Source: Okapia johnstoni (Eukaryota > Chordata > Mammalia > Artiodactyla > Giraffidae). Taken from it: a stretch of 64,000 bases of DNA. Every line of letters begins with the position of its first letter. Position 1 is the first letter of the stretch. Below, piece by piece: positions 11,145-21,056 of this stretch. A model generated the notes under the pieces. It did no database searches, was not told the origin of the DNA, and saw only the letters and a program-made list of their open reading frames with translations. The stretch is from positions 14,483,001 through 14,547,000 of the forward strand of contig CM044311.1 in assembly GCA_024291935.2 (NCBI GenBank), given 5' to 3'. The position numbers and the translations under genes are program-made.

Positions 11145-11180
11145 AGTGTAGTAGTTTCCTATTGCTGGCATAAAAAACTA

Positions 11181-11274
11181 TTGGGTTAGCCAAAAATTCT
11201 TTTGGGTTTTTTCCACAATATGTTATGGAGAAAAAACAAACATAAAGTCTTACAGAAAAAACCCGAACCCAATA
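11181..11274. mobile_element. Mariner-derived short element (MITE)
   Basis: About 92 bp with terminal inverted repeats: left tattgggttagccaaaaatt, right cgaacccaata (complement of tattgggttcg), and an internal fold joining gggttttttcc to its complement. It is flanked by TA, the usual mariner target. No transposase is encoded. It interrupts an older repeat. Confidence 0.75.
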
Positions 11275-11565
11275 CCACAAACTCAGTGACCCAAAATAAT
11301 ACAATCTATTATCTTCTAGTTATTAGTATATACAACTATATAAACTTTACTTACATATGTTGGTTTCACCAGGTCAAAATTAAGGTATTTTCTCTGCAGG
11401 CCCCAGGGTGAAGTCCATTTCTTTGTCTTTTCCAGCATCTAGAATTACATCTCTTTCATGTCATATTTTGTGGTTTTTCCTCCATCTTCAGAAACATCAA
11501 TATAGCATCTTGCTTTGGTATCCAATGGCCTTTTTAATCTGCTGCCAAATCTCCCTCTGCCTCCC

Positions 11566-11725
11566 CCTTTTTTAATTAATTAATTTTTATTGGAATATAA
11601 TTGCTTTACAACGTTAGGTTAGTTTCTGCTGTACAACTTCATGAATCAGCCATATGCATACATATATCCCTTCCCTCCCACCCCACTCCTCCATTCTACC
11701 CATCTGGGTCATCACAACCTCCATT
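11566..11725 (-). mobile_element. L1 3' end, antisense
   Basis: Begins at a T-rich stretch (complement of poly(A)) and reads atttttattggaatataatt, tttctgctgtacaacttcat and acatatatcccttccctccc, the antisense 3' UTR of artiodactyl L1. About 160 bp, heavily 5'-truncated. Confidence 0.75.
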
Positions 11726-11885
11726 TTATACAGACATTTGTGATTATACTTAGGAACCCCCTGAAAAATTCAGAATAATCTCCCTACCTCAAGATCTTTA
11801 ACTTAATTACATAGGTAAAGTCTCTTTGGCCGTATAAGGTAGTATTCACAGCTTCCAGGGACTCAGACATGGATATTTTTGAGAG

Positions 11886-12906
11886 CCAATATCCAGGTTA
11901 GCACAAGAAAGTATTTGTCCAGAGTTTTCTCTCTGAGTAAAGCTCTTGGGCATCTTTTTCTGCAGTCAGAGCCAACAGGCTCAGGGCCATCCTGAGAGGA
12001 GTATAGAGTTGATATCTACCAACAATACGCTGACTCACTAATCCCTCAATAACTGTCACTTTTCTTGTGATTTCCATGTTGTTTTCCACTTGAGTTAGAA
12101 AAAGAAGCATCACAGTTTTACTCAGAAGGAACACCTCATCTATCAGTTAGAACCTTAGCCTGAATTCCTAGATAATCAGTTAAGAAAGACAACACAGAAC
12201 AAGTGACCAAGATGGAGACTGTGGTGAGAAAATTCTCAGGAAGGAAAGAAAGTAAGCTGGTAGGTGACAAAGTCAATCATGGCTCAGTGCACAATTTTAT
12301 GCAGGGGTGACACTGGCAGTATGACCAAAACCTACCATTATTTGCTGAAGACTGCCAGGGCTTGGCTTGATTCAACACTGAGGAGAGCCCAGAGCAAGGG
12401 ATAAGCAATAAACCTGAAGTTACACATTCAAGACAAAGAGGATAATTGAGAAACTGTGTGGGAAGTTATTGAACCATGGGACACATCCACAACTCATTAA
12501 TAAAAATGCAGAAATATCAAGAAAGCCAAAGGAAAGGTATCCAGTTCTACTAGCGTGGATGTTCCTTTAAGCGATTCTATGAGAACAATGAGGGTGAACT
12601 CATGAAAGAATGGAGAGGTGGCTTGGCATCCAGCCCTGCCAGCATGCAGCAAATATATTCATTTTCTTAAACAATGCAGACAGTGGATCTAAAATGCAGT
12701 GTCAGGGCTGGGGGCCGGACCGTTGTACAGGCTCTGCAGAGGAAGACAGTGTTTTTAGATGCACAGCAGATGCTGGTGAGTGGGATTTAGTTAGTCTTTA
12801 CAGATAGACAAGCTGCCTAAAACTAGAAAATAGAGCACTGAGAGAAATTAGGTGACTATTGTGTCCACAAAGGATCATTCTTCTGTGCTTTGGGGAGATA
12901 ACCTAA
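11886..12906. other. Unassigned sequence
   Basis: About 1 kb with mixed composition. Short open frames exist but none shows a recognisable domain. No recent SINE or LINE is present, so this is one of the longer repeat-poor stretches of the left half. Confidence 0.5.
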
Positions 12907-12999
12907 AGTAGTATTTGTCAAACTTCAGTACATGTGAAAATGACCTGGAGAACTTTAGGTCCACCGCTAGAGTCTCAGATTCACTAAATCTAGGGTAAA

Positions 13000-13108
13000 G
13001 TGACCAGAAAGCTGGTTTGCCCAGGACAATAGGAGTTTCCAGGATGCATGAATTTTACTGTGAAGACTAGGATAGGCCTGAGCAAACCAATGCAATGGTC
13101 ATCTTAGT
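13000..13108. repeat. Palindromic MITE-like insert
   Basis: About 105 bp with inverted ends: tagggtaaagtgaccagaaa...ctggtttgcccagg at left and cctgagcaaaccaatgcaat...ggtcatcttag at right. It sits between the two MER5A-like halves, so it is probably a separate nested DNA element. No family name assigned. Confidence 0.45.
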
Positions 13109-13153
13109 ATGGAGGCGCAGGGATTTACATGATTAACAGGCTCCCAGGTGATG

Positions 13154-13363
13154 TTGGGCTTTGCAGGTGGCTCAGATGGTAAAGAATCTGCCTGCAATGA
13201 AGAAGACCCGGGTTCGACTCCTGGGTTAGGAAGATCCCTTGGAGAAGGGCATAGCAACCCACTCCAGTATTCTTGCCAGGAGAATTCCATGGACAGAGGA
13301 GCCTTGCAGGCTACAGTCCATGGGGCTGCAAAGAGTTGGACACGACTGAGCGACTAATACTTT
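13154..13363 (+). repeat. Bov-tA SINE
   Basis: Head gggctttgcaggtggctcag, core cctgggttaggaagatccct and tail cacgactgagcgactaatac. It is flanked by imperfect repeats caggtgatg (13145-13153) and caggtggtg (13364-13372), a likely 9-bp TSD inside the MER5A-like element. Confidence 0.92.
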
Positions 13364-13375
13364 CAGGTGGTGCTG

Positions 13376-13955
13376 CTTTCAGTTAGCATAACTTTGAATA
13401 ACAATGCGTAAGCAATGAGCTAGTATACTCATAGTAATTCAAAAAGAAAATAGAATTGTTTAATACTTAATAGAAAATTTCCTCTGTCATTTAATCTCAG
13501 AATTTGGGCTGAATCTATTGAGAAGGTCAAAAATTCTACCTATTGTGGAACATGGGGTTGGGCTCTAGTGAAGTTAATAATTTAAACAAGATGGGCAAGT
13601 CACTGTTAGGATTGCTATTGTCCATGTGCCAGCTGTGTCCTTGGCATATATATTTGAGGATCGTTTGTATTTTCTAGATGGATTTAGAAAGAGCATTTCA
13701 GAAAAGAACACCAAAATTGCTTTTCTTCTCTTTTTAAAACTGCATTTCTCCCTATATGTTCAGATTATCTTTCTTTTCCCACAAAGGAATTCTGAAGTAT
13801 TGTCTGTGTTCAAAGGAAGACTAGAAATGCCTATGACATTCCATCTATTGAGAATTCACTGGCATTAGCTAGAGACTGATTTCCTCTGGTCCCTCCATCC
13901 TTCAAGGTCATTTCCAACTGATGGCTTTCAATAAACACTAAAGCTGGGATTATCA
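13376..13955. other. Unassigned sequence
   Basis: AT-leaning sequence with no recognised repeat or gene. Confidence 0.5.
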
Positions 13956-13956
13956 G

Positions 13957-14166
13957 GGATTCTTTATGGTGATTCAGTCACTAAAGAATCTGCCTGCAAT
14001 GCAGAAGACTCAGATTCGATCCCTGGGTTGGGAAGATCCCATGGAGAAGGGAATGAAAACCCCCTCCAGTATTCTTGCCTGGAGAATCCCCACGAATGAG
14101 GAGCCTGGCGGGCTACAGTCCATGGGGTCTCAAAGAGTCAGACACAACTGAGCAACTAACACTTAG
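13957..14166 (+). repeat. Bov-tA SINE
   Basis: Diverged head ggattctttatggtgattca, intact B-box region (gattcgatccct), and tail cagacacaactgagcaacta. Full length, about 205 bp. Confidence 0.9.
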
Positions 14167-14691
14167 GACAGGGTGTTTTATCTTCTTCAATAGTGGGTGA
14201 CATTCAGTCTGGGGAAAAATGATCCACCTAGTTGTTTTTTGCAAATATTATATTATGCTTACTTTGCACAGAGCACTGTCCTTAATGCTTTACAAAATAT
14301 TTGCTTAATCCTCATAAGTAACCTATCATTTCATATACAGATAAAGAAACAGACAATTAGAAGTCAGGCAGATGCCACTATGTGGTAATGGGGAAAGGAT
14401 CTGAACCCAGACAGTTTGGCAGCAGAGTTAGTTGAGTTTTAATAGGGCCATTAGCCCCTTTGCAGGGTTTCACTATGGCAATTTCACAGCTCTGTTAGGT
14501 TGCAGGCAGCTTGTTGAGAGTCTATAGTTTAATCTGTATTTTCATCACAAAACAGATCATTTTCTGACCTGGTCCAATAACAGTTTTCACATTTTGCCTA
14601 ACTAGGGAATGCCTTGAGTACTTGCCTGTGAATTTAAGTTGAATCCACTAGTCACATGCTAAGCTTTTGGCAAAGGGGAAACCAATAGAAT
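14167..14691. other. Unassigned sequence
   Basis: No recognised repeat or coding signal. Confidence 0.5.
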
Positions 14692-14692
14692 G

Positions 14693-14892
14693 GTTTAGTC
14701 ACTGAATCATGTCCGACTCGTGCAACCCCATGGACAGCCTGCCAGGTTCCTCTGTCCATGGGATTCTCCAGGCAAGAATATTGGAGTGGGTTGCCATTTC
14801 CTTCTCCAGGGGATCTCCCCAACCCAGGAATTGAACCCAGGTCTCCTGAATTGCAGGCAGAATCTTTATGGATTGAGCTATAAGGGAAGCCC
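14693..14892 (-). repeat. Bov-tA SINE
   Basis: The reverse-strand head is the complement of atgg...aagggaagccc at the right end. Core (aggggatctccccaacccag) and BovB-like tail (catgtccgactcgtgcaacc) are present. It forms a tail-to-tail inverted arrangement with the next SINE. Confidence 0.9.
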
Positions 14893-14977
14893 AAATGGTA
14901 AATACATTGGGATTGGTTGGGGCTCTTTCAAAGGCAAGTAATAAGGTTCCACTCAAGTCAGCTTAAGCAAAAGAATA

Positions 14978-15200
14978 AATGTGACTTCCCAGGTGACAAT
15001 AGTAGCAAAAAATCCACCTGCCAATGCAGGAGACATAGGAGGTGCAGGCTCGATCCCTGGGTTGGGAAGACCTTCTGAAGGAGGGCATGGCAACCCACTC
15101 CAGTATTCTTGCCTAGAGAATCCTATAGACAGAAGAGCGTGGTGGGCTACAGTCCATTGGGTTGCACAGAGTCAGACACAACTGAAGTGATTTAGTAGGC
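14978..15200 (+). repeat. Bov-tA SINE
   Basis: Head gtgacttcccaggtgacaat, core gggttgggaagaccttctga and tail gcacagagtcagacacaact. Slightly longer than average because of a small insertion (gacataggaggtgcaggctc). Confidence 0.9.
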
Positions 15201-15359
15201 ACAGCACAACACACTCAATTCTTCCTTCATGTTGTCAATAGACCCTCTTCACAAGGTGAGAGCTATCACTGTTGCAAATCTCCTCTTGGAATCCTCAATG
15301 GGGAAAGAATTGCAGCCCCAGGGGAGATCTCTGACTGGCTCTGCTTAAGTCATATGACT

Positions 15360-15640
15360 GCTGCTGCTGCTGCTGCTGCTAAGTCGCTTCAGTCGTGTCC
15401 AACTCTGTGCGACCCCATAGACGGCAGCCCATCAGGCTCCCCGTCCCTGGGATTCTCCAGGCAAGAACACTGGAGTGGGTTGCCATTTCCTTCTCCAGTG
15501 CATGAAAGGGAAAAGTGAAAGTGAAGTCACTCAGTCGTGTCCGACTCTTAGCGACCCCATGGGCTGCAGCCCACCAGGCTCGTCTGTCCATGGGATTTTC
15601 CAGGCAAGAGTACTGGAGTGGGGTGCCATTGCCTTCTCTG
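15360..15640 (-). repeat. Bov-A2 SINE with 12-bp TSD
   Basis: The dimeric SINE starts on the plus strand with (GCT)n, the complement of its (AGC)n tail, followed by two related monomers joined by a gaaagtgaaagtgaagtc linker. It is flanked by perfect direct repeats agtcatatgact at 15348-15359 and 15641-15652. Low divergence suggests a fairly young insertion. Confidence 0.95.
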
Positions 15641-15652
15641 AGTCATATGACT

Positions 15653-16412
15653 ACCATTACCCAAACACTCTTTCCAGGATGGTGGAGCAGAGTGTGAGGC
15701 ATGGTGAAGCCTGGCTCACCTTCTCCACACCCTTGAAATGAGTGCCCAGAGTCTAAAACCAGAGAACTTGGAACACATTAGTGTGATGGTCAGAAAAAGA
15801 AAGAAATCAAAATTACTGATACAAGGACCGCTATTTCACCCTGTGGGATGTATGCAAGGACAGACAGTTGGAATTTAGAATTTTGTTTCTCCTCTCCCTC
15901 CACTCCAACTAAGACAAATCTGACTCATCACACTTTTTCCCTGGATAGTTTTAGAGTCAGAAGAAGTATTAATTCAGGAAGAGGCTAAGTAATTTTTCTA
16001 AGAAGTGAAGCACAATAAGAAGGAGAAAATGGTCTTAGAAATGATCTTATATTTTGTTATTTGGGATATGGAATTGCAACTCTATTTCTAATGCTTTTCT
16101 GTGTTTCACACATTCACGGAAATGATTGCAAAGAAAATAAAAAGAAGATATTAGCTCTAAAATGGAGGGGCTGATAAATGGGAGATGCTCTGCATGGAAG
16201 CAAGGTCAAGATGAGCCTTGTTGAATTTCAGGCCCATATGGAAGGAAAGAGAACTATAATTGCCAACTTTTCAGTGAGAAAGTATATTTGGTTGCAAAAT
16301 CTGGACAAAAGGGAAAATGCATGGAAATGGAGGGACCACTTGAAATAAGTATGGACACTGAATATGTCCAATTAAATCTGTGACACCCTTTCCCTAATTG
16401 ACACTAAACTCA
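15653..16412. other. Unassigned sequence
   Basis: The first ~80 bases may continue an old repeat that starts before the Bov-A2 (ggctctgcttaagtcatatg context), but I could not name it. The rest is unassigned. Confidence 0.4.
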
Positions 16413-16414
16413 GG

Positions 16415-16815
16415 CCTCTCTAACTTTAATGTGCACACTAGTCACCTAGGGATCTTATTGAAATACAGAATCTAATTTGATGGGTCTAAGGCATTGCCTG
16501 AGAATACACGTTTGTAATGAATGTCTGGGCTTCCCTGGTGGCTCCACAGTAAAGAATCTGCAAGCTAATGCAGGAGACATGAGTTCGATCCCTGGGTTGG
16601 GAAGATCCCCTGGAGAAGGAAATGGCAACACACTCCAGTAGTCTTACCTGGGAAATCCCATGGACAGAGGAGCCTGATGGGCTACAGTCCATGGGGTCGC
16701 AAGAGTTGGACATGACTTAGCAACTGAGCAACAATAACAGCAATGAATGTTTGAAGAATGCTGACGCTGCCAGTCCCCTGGCCGTGCTTCAAGCATCCAG
16801 GCTCTAAAGGGTTTC
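16415..16815. mobile_element. MER5A-like hAT fossil, split by SINE
   Basis: Left part ctctctaactttaatgtgca...tcacctagggatcttattga...gaatctaatttgatgggtct; right part resumes gctgacgctgccagtcccct...aggctctaaag after the SINE. Word order matches MER5A. Confidence 0.6.
16525..16741 (+). repeat. Bov-tA SINE
   Basis: Head gggcttccctggtggctcca, core gggttgggaagatcccctgg and tail ttagcaactgagcaacaata. TSD aatgaatgt at 16516-16524 and 16742-16750. Confidence 0.93.
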
Positions 16816-17107
16816 AGAAAGTCAGCGGATTTTGCAGCTAATTTTAGGGCTATCTCTCCAATTTCCCAAGAGGTTTGCATCATAGTTAAATGCCATATCA
16901 AAATGAACAGATCACTGACATCTAGTGTTATGAGAGTAACACTCAAGTCTATTTTGAAGTGATATCTGATTGTGATTGAAGGACTTTTCAGGAATTGGGA
17001 AGGTGACTCTCAAATGAAAGAAGAAAATCAACTGAGATTGAGGTTCATACCAAAGAGGAAAGTTCTTAGATACATTTCCCAGGGAAGAATCAGAAAAAAC
17101 TAGTGCT

Positions 17108-17375
17108 GCTGCTAAGTTGCTTCAGCCATGTCTGACACTGTGTGACCCCATGGATGGCAGCCCACCAGGCTCCCCATCCCTGGGATTCTCCAGGCAAGAA
17201 CACTGGAGTGGGTTGCCATTTCCTTCTCCAACGCATGAAAGGAAAAGTGAAAGTGAAGTCGCTCAGTCGTGTTCAACTCCCAGTGACCCCGTGGACTGCA
17301 GCCTACCAGGCTCCTCTGTCCATGGGATTTTCCAGGCAACAGTACTGGAGTGGGTTGCCATTGCCTTCTCCAAAG
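17108..17375 (-). repeat. Bov-A2 SINE
   Basis: Dimeric SINE with a short (GCT)n start and both monomers. Direct repeats ctagtgct at 17100-17107 and 17376-17383 bracket it. The (GCT) tract overlaps the left TSD. Confidence 0.93.
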
Positions 17376-17451
17376 CTAGTGCTAGCAGTGCCAAATATAG
17401 TAGCAAATGCCTGAAGCAGTCATGTTCAGCCTTTTCTGGACATTAAAAAAA

Positions 17452-17484
17452 CCTGGACACGACTGAGCCACTGAACTGAATTGA
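17452..17484 (+). mobile_element. Minimal BovB 3' terminus
   Basis: Only the last ~33 bases of BovB are present (ggacacgactgagccactga and actgaattga), directly abutting an L1 3' end. Extreme 5' truncation or a rearranged junction. Confidence 0.65.
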
Positions 17485-17786
17485 CACATGCTACAACATA
17501 GATCATATGAAGTATATAGTTACTGTATTCAAATTCATAGGATAGAAATAGAAAATAGAGTGGTGGTTGGGGGTGGGTGGCTTGGGAAGGAAATGAGGAG
17601 CTACTGTTTGAGTTTTACAAAATGAAGAGTTTTGTAGATAGCGGTGATAATGGAACAACATTATAAATGTATTTAATACCACCAAAGTGTATTCTTAAAA
17701 ATGGCTAAGATGGTAAAATTTATGTTACATATATTTTGCCACAATAAAAAAAAGGAATCATTGCAAAAAAAAAAAAAAAAAAAAAA
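17485..17786 (+). mobile_element. Old L1 3' end with poly(A)
   Basis: Contains acacatgctacaacatagat, tagagtggtggttgggggtg, cttaaaaatggctaagatgg and gccacaataaaaaaaaggaa, followed by a ~22-base A run ending at 17786. This is the sense 3' UTR of an old L1. Confidence 0.7.
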
Positions 17787-17787
17787 C

Positions 17788-17885
17788 CTAGGTAGCTTTA
17801 AAAATACTAATGCCTGTACCCTACTCCAGGCATGCTGATTTAATTTCTCTGGAGTTTAGCCATGGCATTCTTGTTACCATGCATT
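17788..17885. mobile_element. Possible MER5A-like fragment
   Basis: The words taggtagctttaaaaatact, taatgcctgtaccctactcc and tgatttaatttctctggagt resemble a MER5A end. Short and diverged, so tentative. Confidence 0.4.
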
Positions 17886-18892
17886 TTACGTTCTATATTC
17901 TCATGCTTTGATCTGTTGAGGTTTTGCTAACTCCGGAAGGACTGCCCTTCCCAGGACTAGCTAATTACTAGATAGTGGTTCACAGTGGGCCACCTGTTTT
18001 AATCACCCAGGACCAACTAGGAAGAGCCCGTGTCCTAGAGCACACGGAAAATTTTCAAACTAGCCAGTGCCAAGTCTGCTTACCCTGCCTCACCCATTCT
18101 TTTCCGCGATAAACAACCATGATAAAGGAACTGCCATAAAGATTCTTGCCCAAAGTTTTCCCTCTCTCTTCCTCTTGCCAACACTGGTGCTTCTCCACGT
18201 GTCCTTCCCATGGCATGGCATGCCGAGAGGGCATCTCTTAGGATCTGTGAGTATAAAAACTATCTTTTCAATGTTGGTTATATTCTGGTATATTAGCCTT
18301 GTCATACGTAAATAATAAGAAAAACCTACGTTTTAGAATAGTTTCATAATTTTTCAAATATAATCAGGTTATTCCCAAGTTCACCTAAAGTTGAGAATCA
18401 CGAGAAACAGGACAAGCCCTGACTAATAGATTGTATGCAAGTGATATTAGCACACTTTTTATTAAAGAAGGACTCCTTTCAAATAAACAAAAGCAGATTG
18501 AGAAAAACATGCTTGAACCCGTGTGTTTTCCCTCCATTAGTGGGTTGCTGCTAGTTGAGTAGTTTTGAATTTTTTTCTTGTTTGTTTGTTTGACTGCTAA
18601 AGATAGCAAAGGTGATAGAGTGTGGGGAAGAAAATTAAAATCACTCTCTCAGAGGAAGATCTCTACCCACCGTTTTCTCACTTGATTTTCTAATCAAGAA
18701 AAGACAAATTACAATACACTGAAAATACCATTCATACCATTCAGTAAAAGAATGACACCAAAAGTTTGGGGCACTGGGAGTCACTTTTTCAACTTTCCTG
18801 CCACTCTTTTTCACTCAACACCCCTTATAAAAGCTGCACTTCTGATTCAGTTTAATATGGAATGGAAATAATATGTATTGAGTTTTTATGTA
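17886..18892. other. Unassigned sequence
   Basis: About 1 kb without recognised repeats. Includes a clean stretch at 18060-18320 with overlapping short frames on both strands, neither recognisable. Confidence 0.5.
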
Positions 18893-19080
18893 TGTGCTTA
18901 GTTTCTCAGTCATGACCAGCTCTTAGCAGCCCCCTGGACTGTAGCCAGCCAGGCTCCTCTGTTCACGGAATTTTCCAGATAAGAATGCTGGTATGGTTTG
19001 CCATTTCCTCCTCCAGGAGATTGAACCCACATCTCTTGCATCTCCTGCATTGGCAAGCAATTCTTTACCACTAGCACTAC
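18893..19080 (-). repeat. Bov-tA SINE, diverged
   Basis: Reverse orientation: tail ttagtttctcagtcatgacc at left, core ccatttcctcctccaggaga, head near 19060-19080 (ttctttaccactagcac). Older than its neighbours, with several small deletions. Confidence 0.82.
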
Positions 19081-19382
19081 AAAGTGAGGTTCTGGTTTTA
19101 GTAAGAATATGCATTGTAGGTTCACCTTCTGAAAACTATGTAATACACTAGCTGAGAAGGACTAACACTCTTAAACATAACATGGGATCGGAGGTTGTCC
19201 TAGATAGCAACATCCACTGGAATATAGAAGCCACTAAGGCAGGGATTTTTGTTGCTTTTATTCCTCACAAAATTCTAGCATCTAAAATCACACCCAACAA
19301 TTAGTAGTTGCTCAATAAATACATATTAAATGTTCAATGAGTGAATAATAAATAGCAAGCATCTGTCCAGACAACAGTCCAT
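19081..19382. other. Unassigned sequence
   Basis: No recognised repeat or coding signal. It includes a ctcaataaatac word typical of old LINE 3' ends. Confidence 0.45.
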
Positions 19383-20039
19383 TCAGTTCAGTTCAGTTCA
19401 TTTCGGTTGCTCAGTCGTGTCCAACTCTCTGCAACCCCATGAACGACAGCAAGCCAGGCCTCCCTGTCCATCACCAACTCCCAGAGTTTGCCCAAACTCA
19501 TGTCCATTGAGTCAGTGATGCCATCTAACCATCTAATCCTCTGTTGTCCCCTTCTCCTCCTGCCTTCAATCTTTCCCAACCTCAGGGACTTTTCAAACGA
19601 GTCAGCTCTTCGTATCAAGTGGCCGAAATATTGGAGTTTCAGCTTCAACATCAGTCCTTCGAATGAACAACCAGGATTGATTTCCTTTAGGATGTTATTG
19701 ATGTTTCTCCTGGCAATCTTGATTCCAGCTTGTGCTTCATCCAGCCCAGCATTTCTCATGATGTACTCTGCATATAAGTTAAATAAGCAGGGTGACAATA
19801 TACAGCCTTGACATACTCCTTTTCCTATTTGGAACCAGTCTGTTGTTCCATGTCCGGTTCTAACTGTTGCTTCCTGACCTGCATACAGGTTTCTCAGGAG
19901 GCAGGTCAGGTGGTCTGGTATTCCCATCTCTTTCAGAATTTTCCACAGTTTATTGTGATCCACATAGTCAAAGGCTTTGGCATAGTCAATAAAGCAGAAA
20001 TAGATGTTTTTCTGGAACTCTCTTGCTTTTTCAATGAAC
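19383..20039 (-). pseudogene. BovB RT with frame-preserving internal deletion
   Basis: On the minus strand the element reads from ~20039 ([10 protein letters not shown] region) through [29 protein letters not shown] and ARRNINN. It then jumps directly to [20 protein letters not shown] and the BovB C-terminus, ending at the (cagttcagttca) terminus. The jump, near 19690, removes the YADD active-site segment and what follows it. The frame is kept, leaving a 191-codon open frame from 19963 to 19388. RT activity is impossible without motif C. The element is 5'-truncated at ~20039. The deletion may have arisen during or after insertion. Confidence 0.88.
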
Positions 20040-20044
20040 AGTCC

Positions 20045-20330
20045 ATAATACAGAGAAAATATATAGACGAACTAGAAATAGGTTCTGACAACCAGAATCG
20101 ACAGTCTAGAGAGAGAGACCTGTGCTGTGTAGTACAGCAGTCAGTAAGTGCACATGGTAGCTGAGTATTTGAATTGTAATTAATCTAAATTGAGATGTGT
20201 CATAAGTGGAGCATATATTCATGATTTTGAAGACAGTACTAAAACAGAATGTAAAACATTTAATACATTTTATTAGGTCAACTTAAGTGATATTTTGGAG
20301 TTATTGGGTTAAATGAAATCTAACTTTAAA
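20045..20330. other. Unassigned AT-rich sequence
   Basis: Spacer between two oppositely oriented BovB pieces. No recognised structure. Confidence 0.45.
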
Positions 20331-20332
20331 AT

Positions 20333-20597
20333 TAGACTGGTGCTGAAACTGAAACTCCAATACTTCGGCCACCTATGCAAAGAGCCAACTCATTAGAAAA
20401 GGCCCTGATGCTGGGAAAGATTGAGGTCAGGAGGAGAAGGTGGTGACAGAGAATGAGATGGTCGGATGTCATCACCGACTCAATGGGCTTGAGTTTGAGC
20501 AAACTCCCGGAGACAGTGAAGGACATGGAAGCCAGGTGTGCTATAGTCCATGGGGTCGCAAAGAGTCGGACATGACTTAGCCACTGAACAACAACAA
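20333..20597 (+). mobile_element. BovB 3' end fragment
   Basis: Sense BovB C-terminal tail (actgaaactccaatacttcg, ggtcagaggag-type Arg-rich segment, tcatcaccgactcaatgggc) and terminus cactgaacaacaacaatc. Opposite orientation to the copy at 19383-20039. Confidence 0.88.
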
Positions 20598-20924
20598 TCT
20601 TGAAATTAAGTCCATCTATTTTTACTCTTTTTTAATGTGACTGCTGGGAAATTTAATATCCCATATGTATGTCAGGTTCAGGGCTCACATTCTATTTCTA
20701 TCGTGTAGGACTGGACGGCTCTTCTTATTTCGGGCCTCCTCCATACAAGGCATACATTTCTGAGTAAGTGATGAATTACTTTCATCTCACAACTTTGGAA
20801 CTGCATGATAATAAGTAGGCTTCCTGTATATTTTCTCTACACATTTATCCATATGTATATTTTCAACATCTGTATGCTTTCTAGGCATTTATCTACATAT
20901 ATATTTTCTATCTCCTCTACAATT
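20598..20924. other. Unassigned sequence
   Basis: AT-rich, with no recognised repeat or coding signal. Confidence 0.45.
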
Positions 20925-21056
20925 TTGTAGGTCCCAGAAAGGTAAAGACTTCATTTGTGCATTGCTACTACTCCCAGTGCGTAGAACATTGCCTAACCTC
21001 TGGTTAGCATTCAACAAACTTTTCTTGAATGAATGAATGAATTCATGAATGAGTGT
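20925..21056 (+). mobile_element. L2-like LINE 3' end
   Basis: The words gtcccagaaaggtaaagact, cattgctactactcccagtg, tagaacattgcctaacctct and attcaacaaacttttcttga, then a (GAAT)n tail, match the L2 3' end, one of the oldest layers in mammalian genomes. Confidence 0.6.

Larger units (their letters stand above)
11145..11885 (+). mobile_element. Old mammalian interspersed repeat, split twice
   Basis: Three parts in order: agtttcctattgctggcata (11147-11180); ccacaaactcagtgacccaa through ccagcatctagaattacatc and cctccatcttcagaaacatc (11275-11565); then cctccattttatacagacat through gataatctccctacctcaag-like text to ttcacagcttccagggactc (11726-11885). They follow one widespread old mammalian repeat whose family name I cannot give with certainty. 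A Mariner-type MITE and an L1 3' end were inserted into it. Confidence 0.6.
12908..13385. mobile_element. MER5A-like hAT fossil, split
   Basis: Left part tttgtcaaacttcagtacat...aatgacctggagaacttta...ctcagattcactaaatct, then ttaacaggctcccaggtgat (13133-13153) and, after a SINE, caggtggtgctgctttcag. This is the word order of the MER5A (Charlie-derived) non-autonomous element. A short palindromic element and a Bov-tA interrupt it. Confidence 0.6.

Noticed and set aside
15360..15379. (GCT)n run as a possible expanding trinucleotide disease-type repeat (also at 23835)
   Set aside because: This is the normal tail of the Bov-A2 SINE in antisense, bounded by TSDs.
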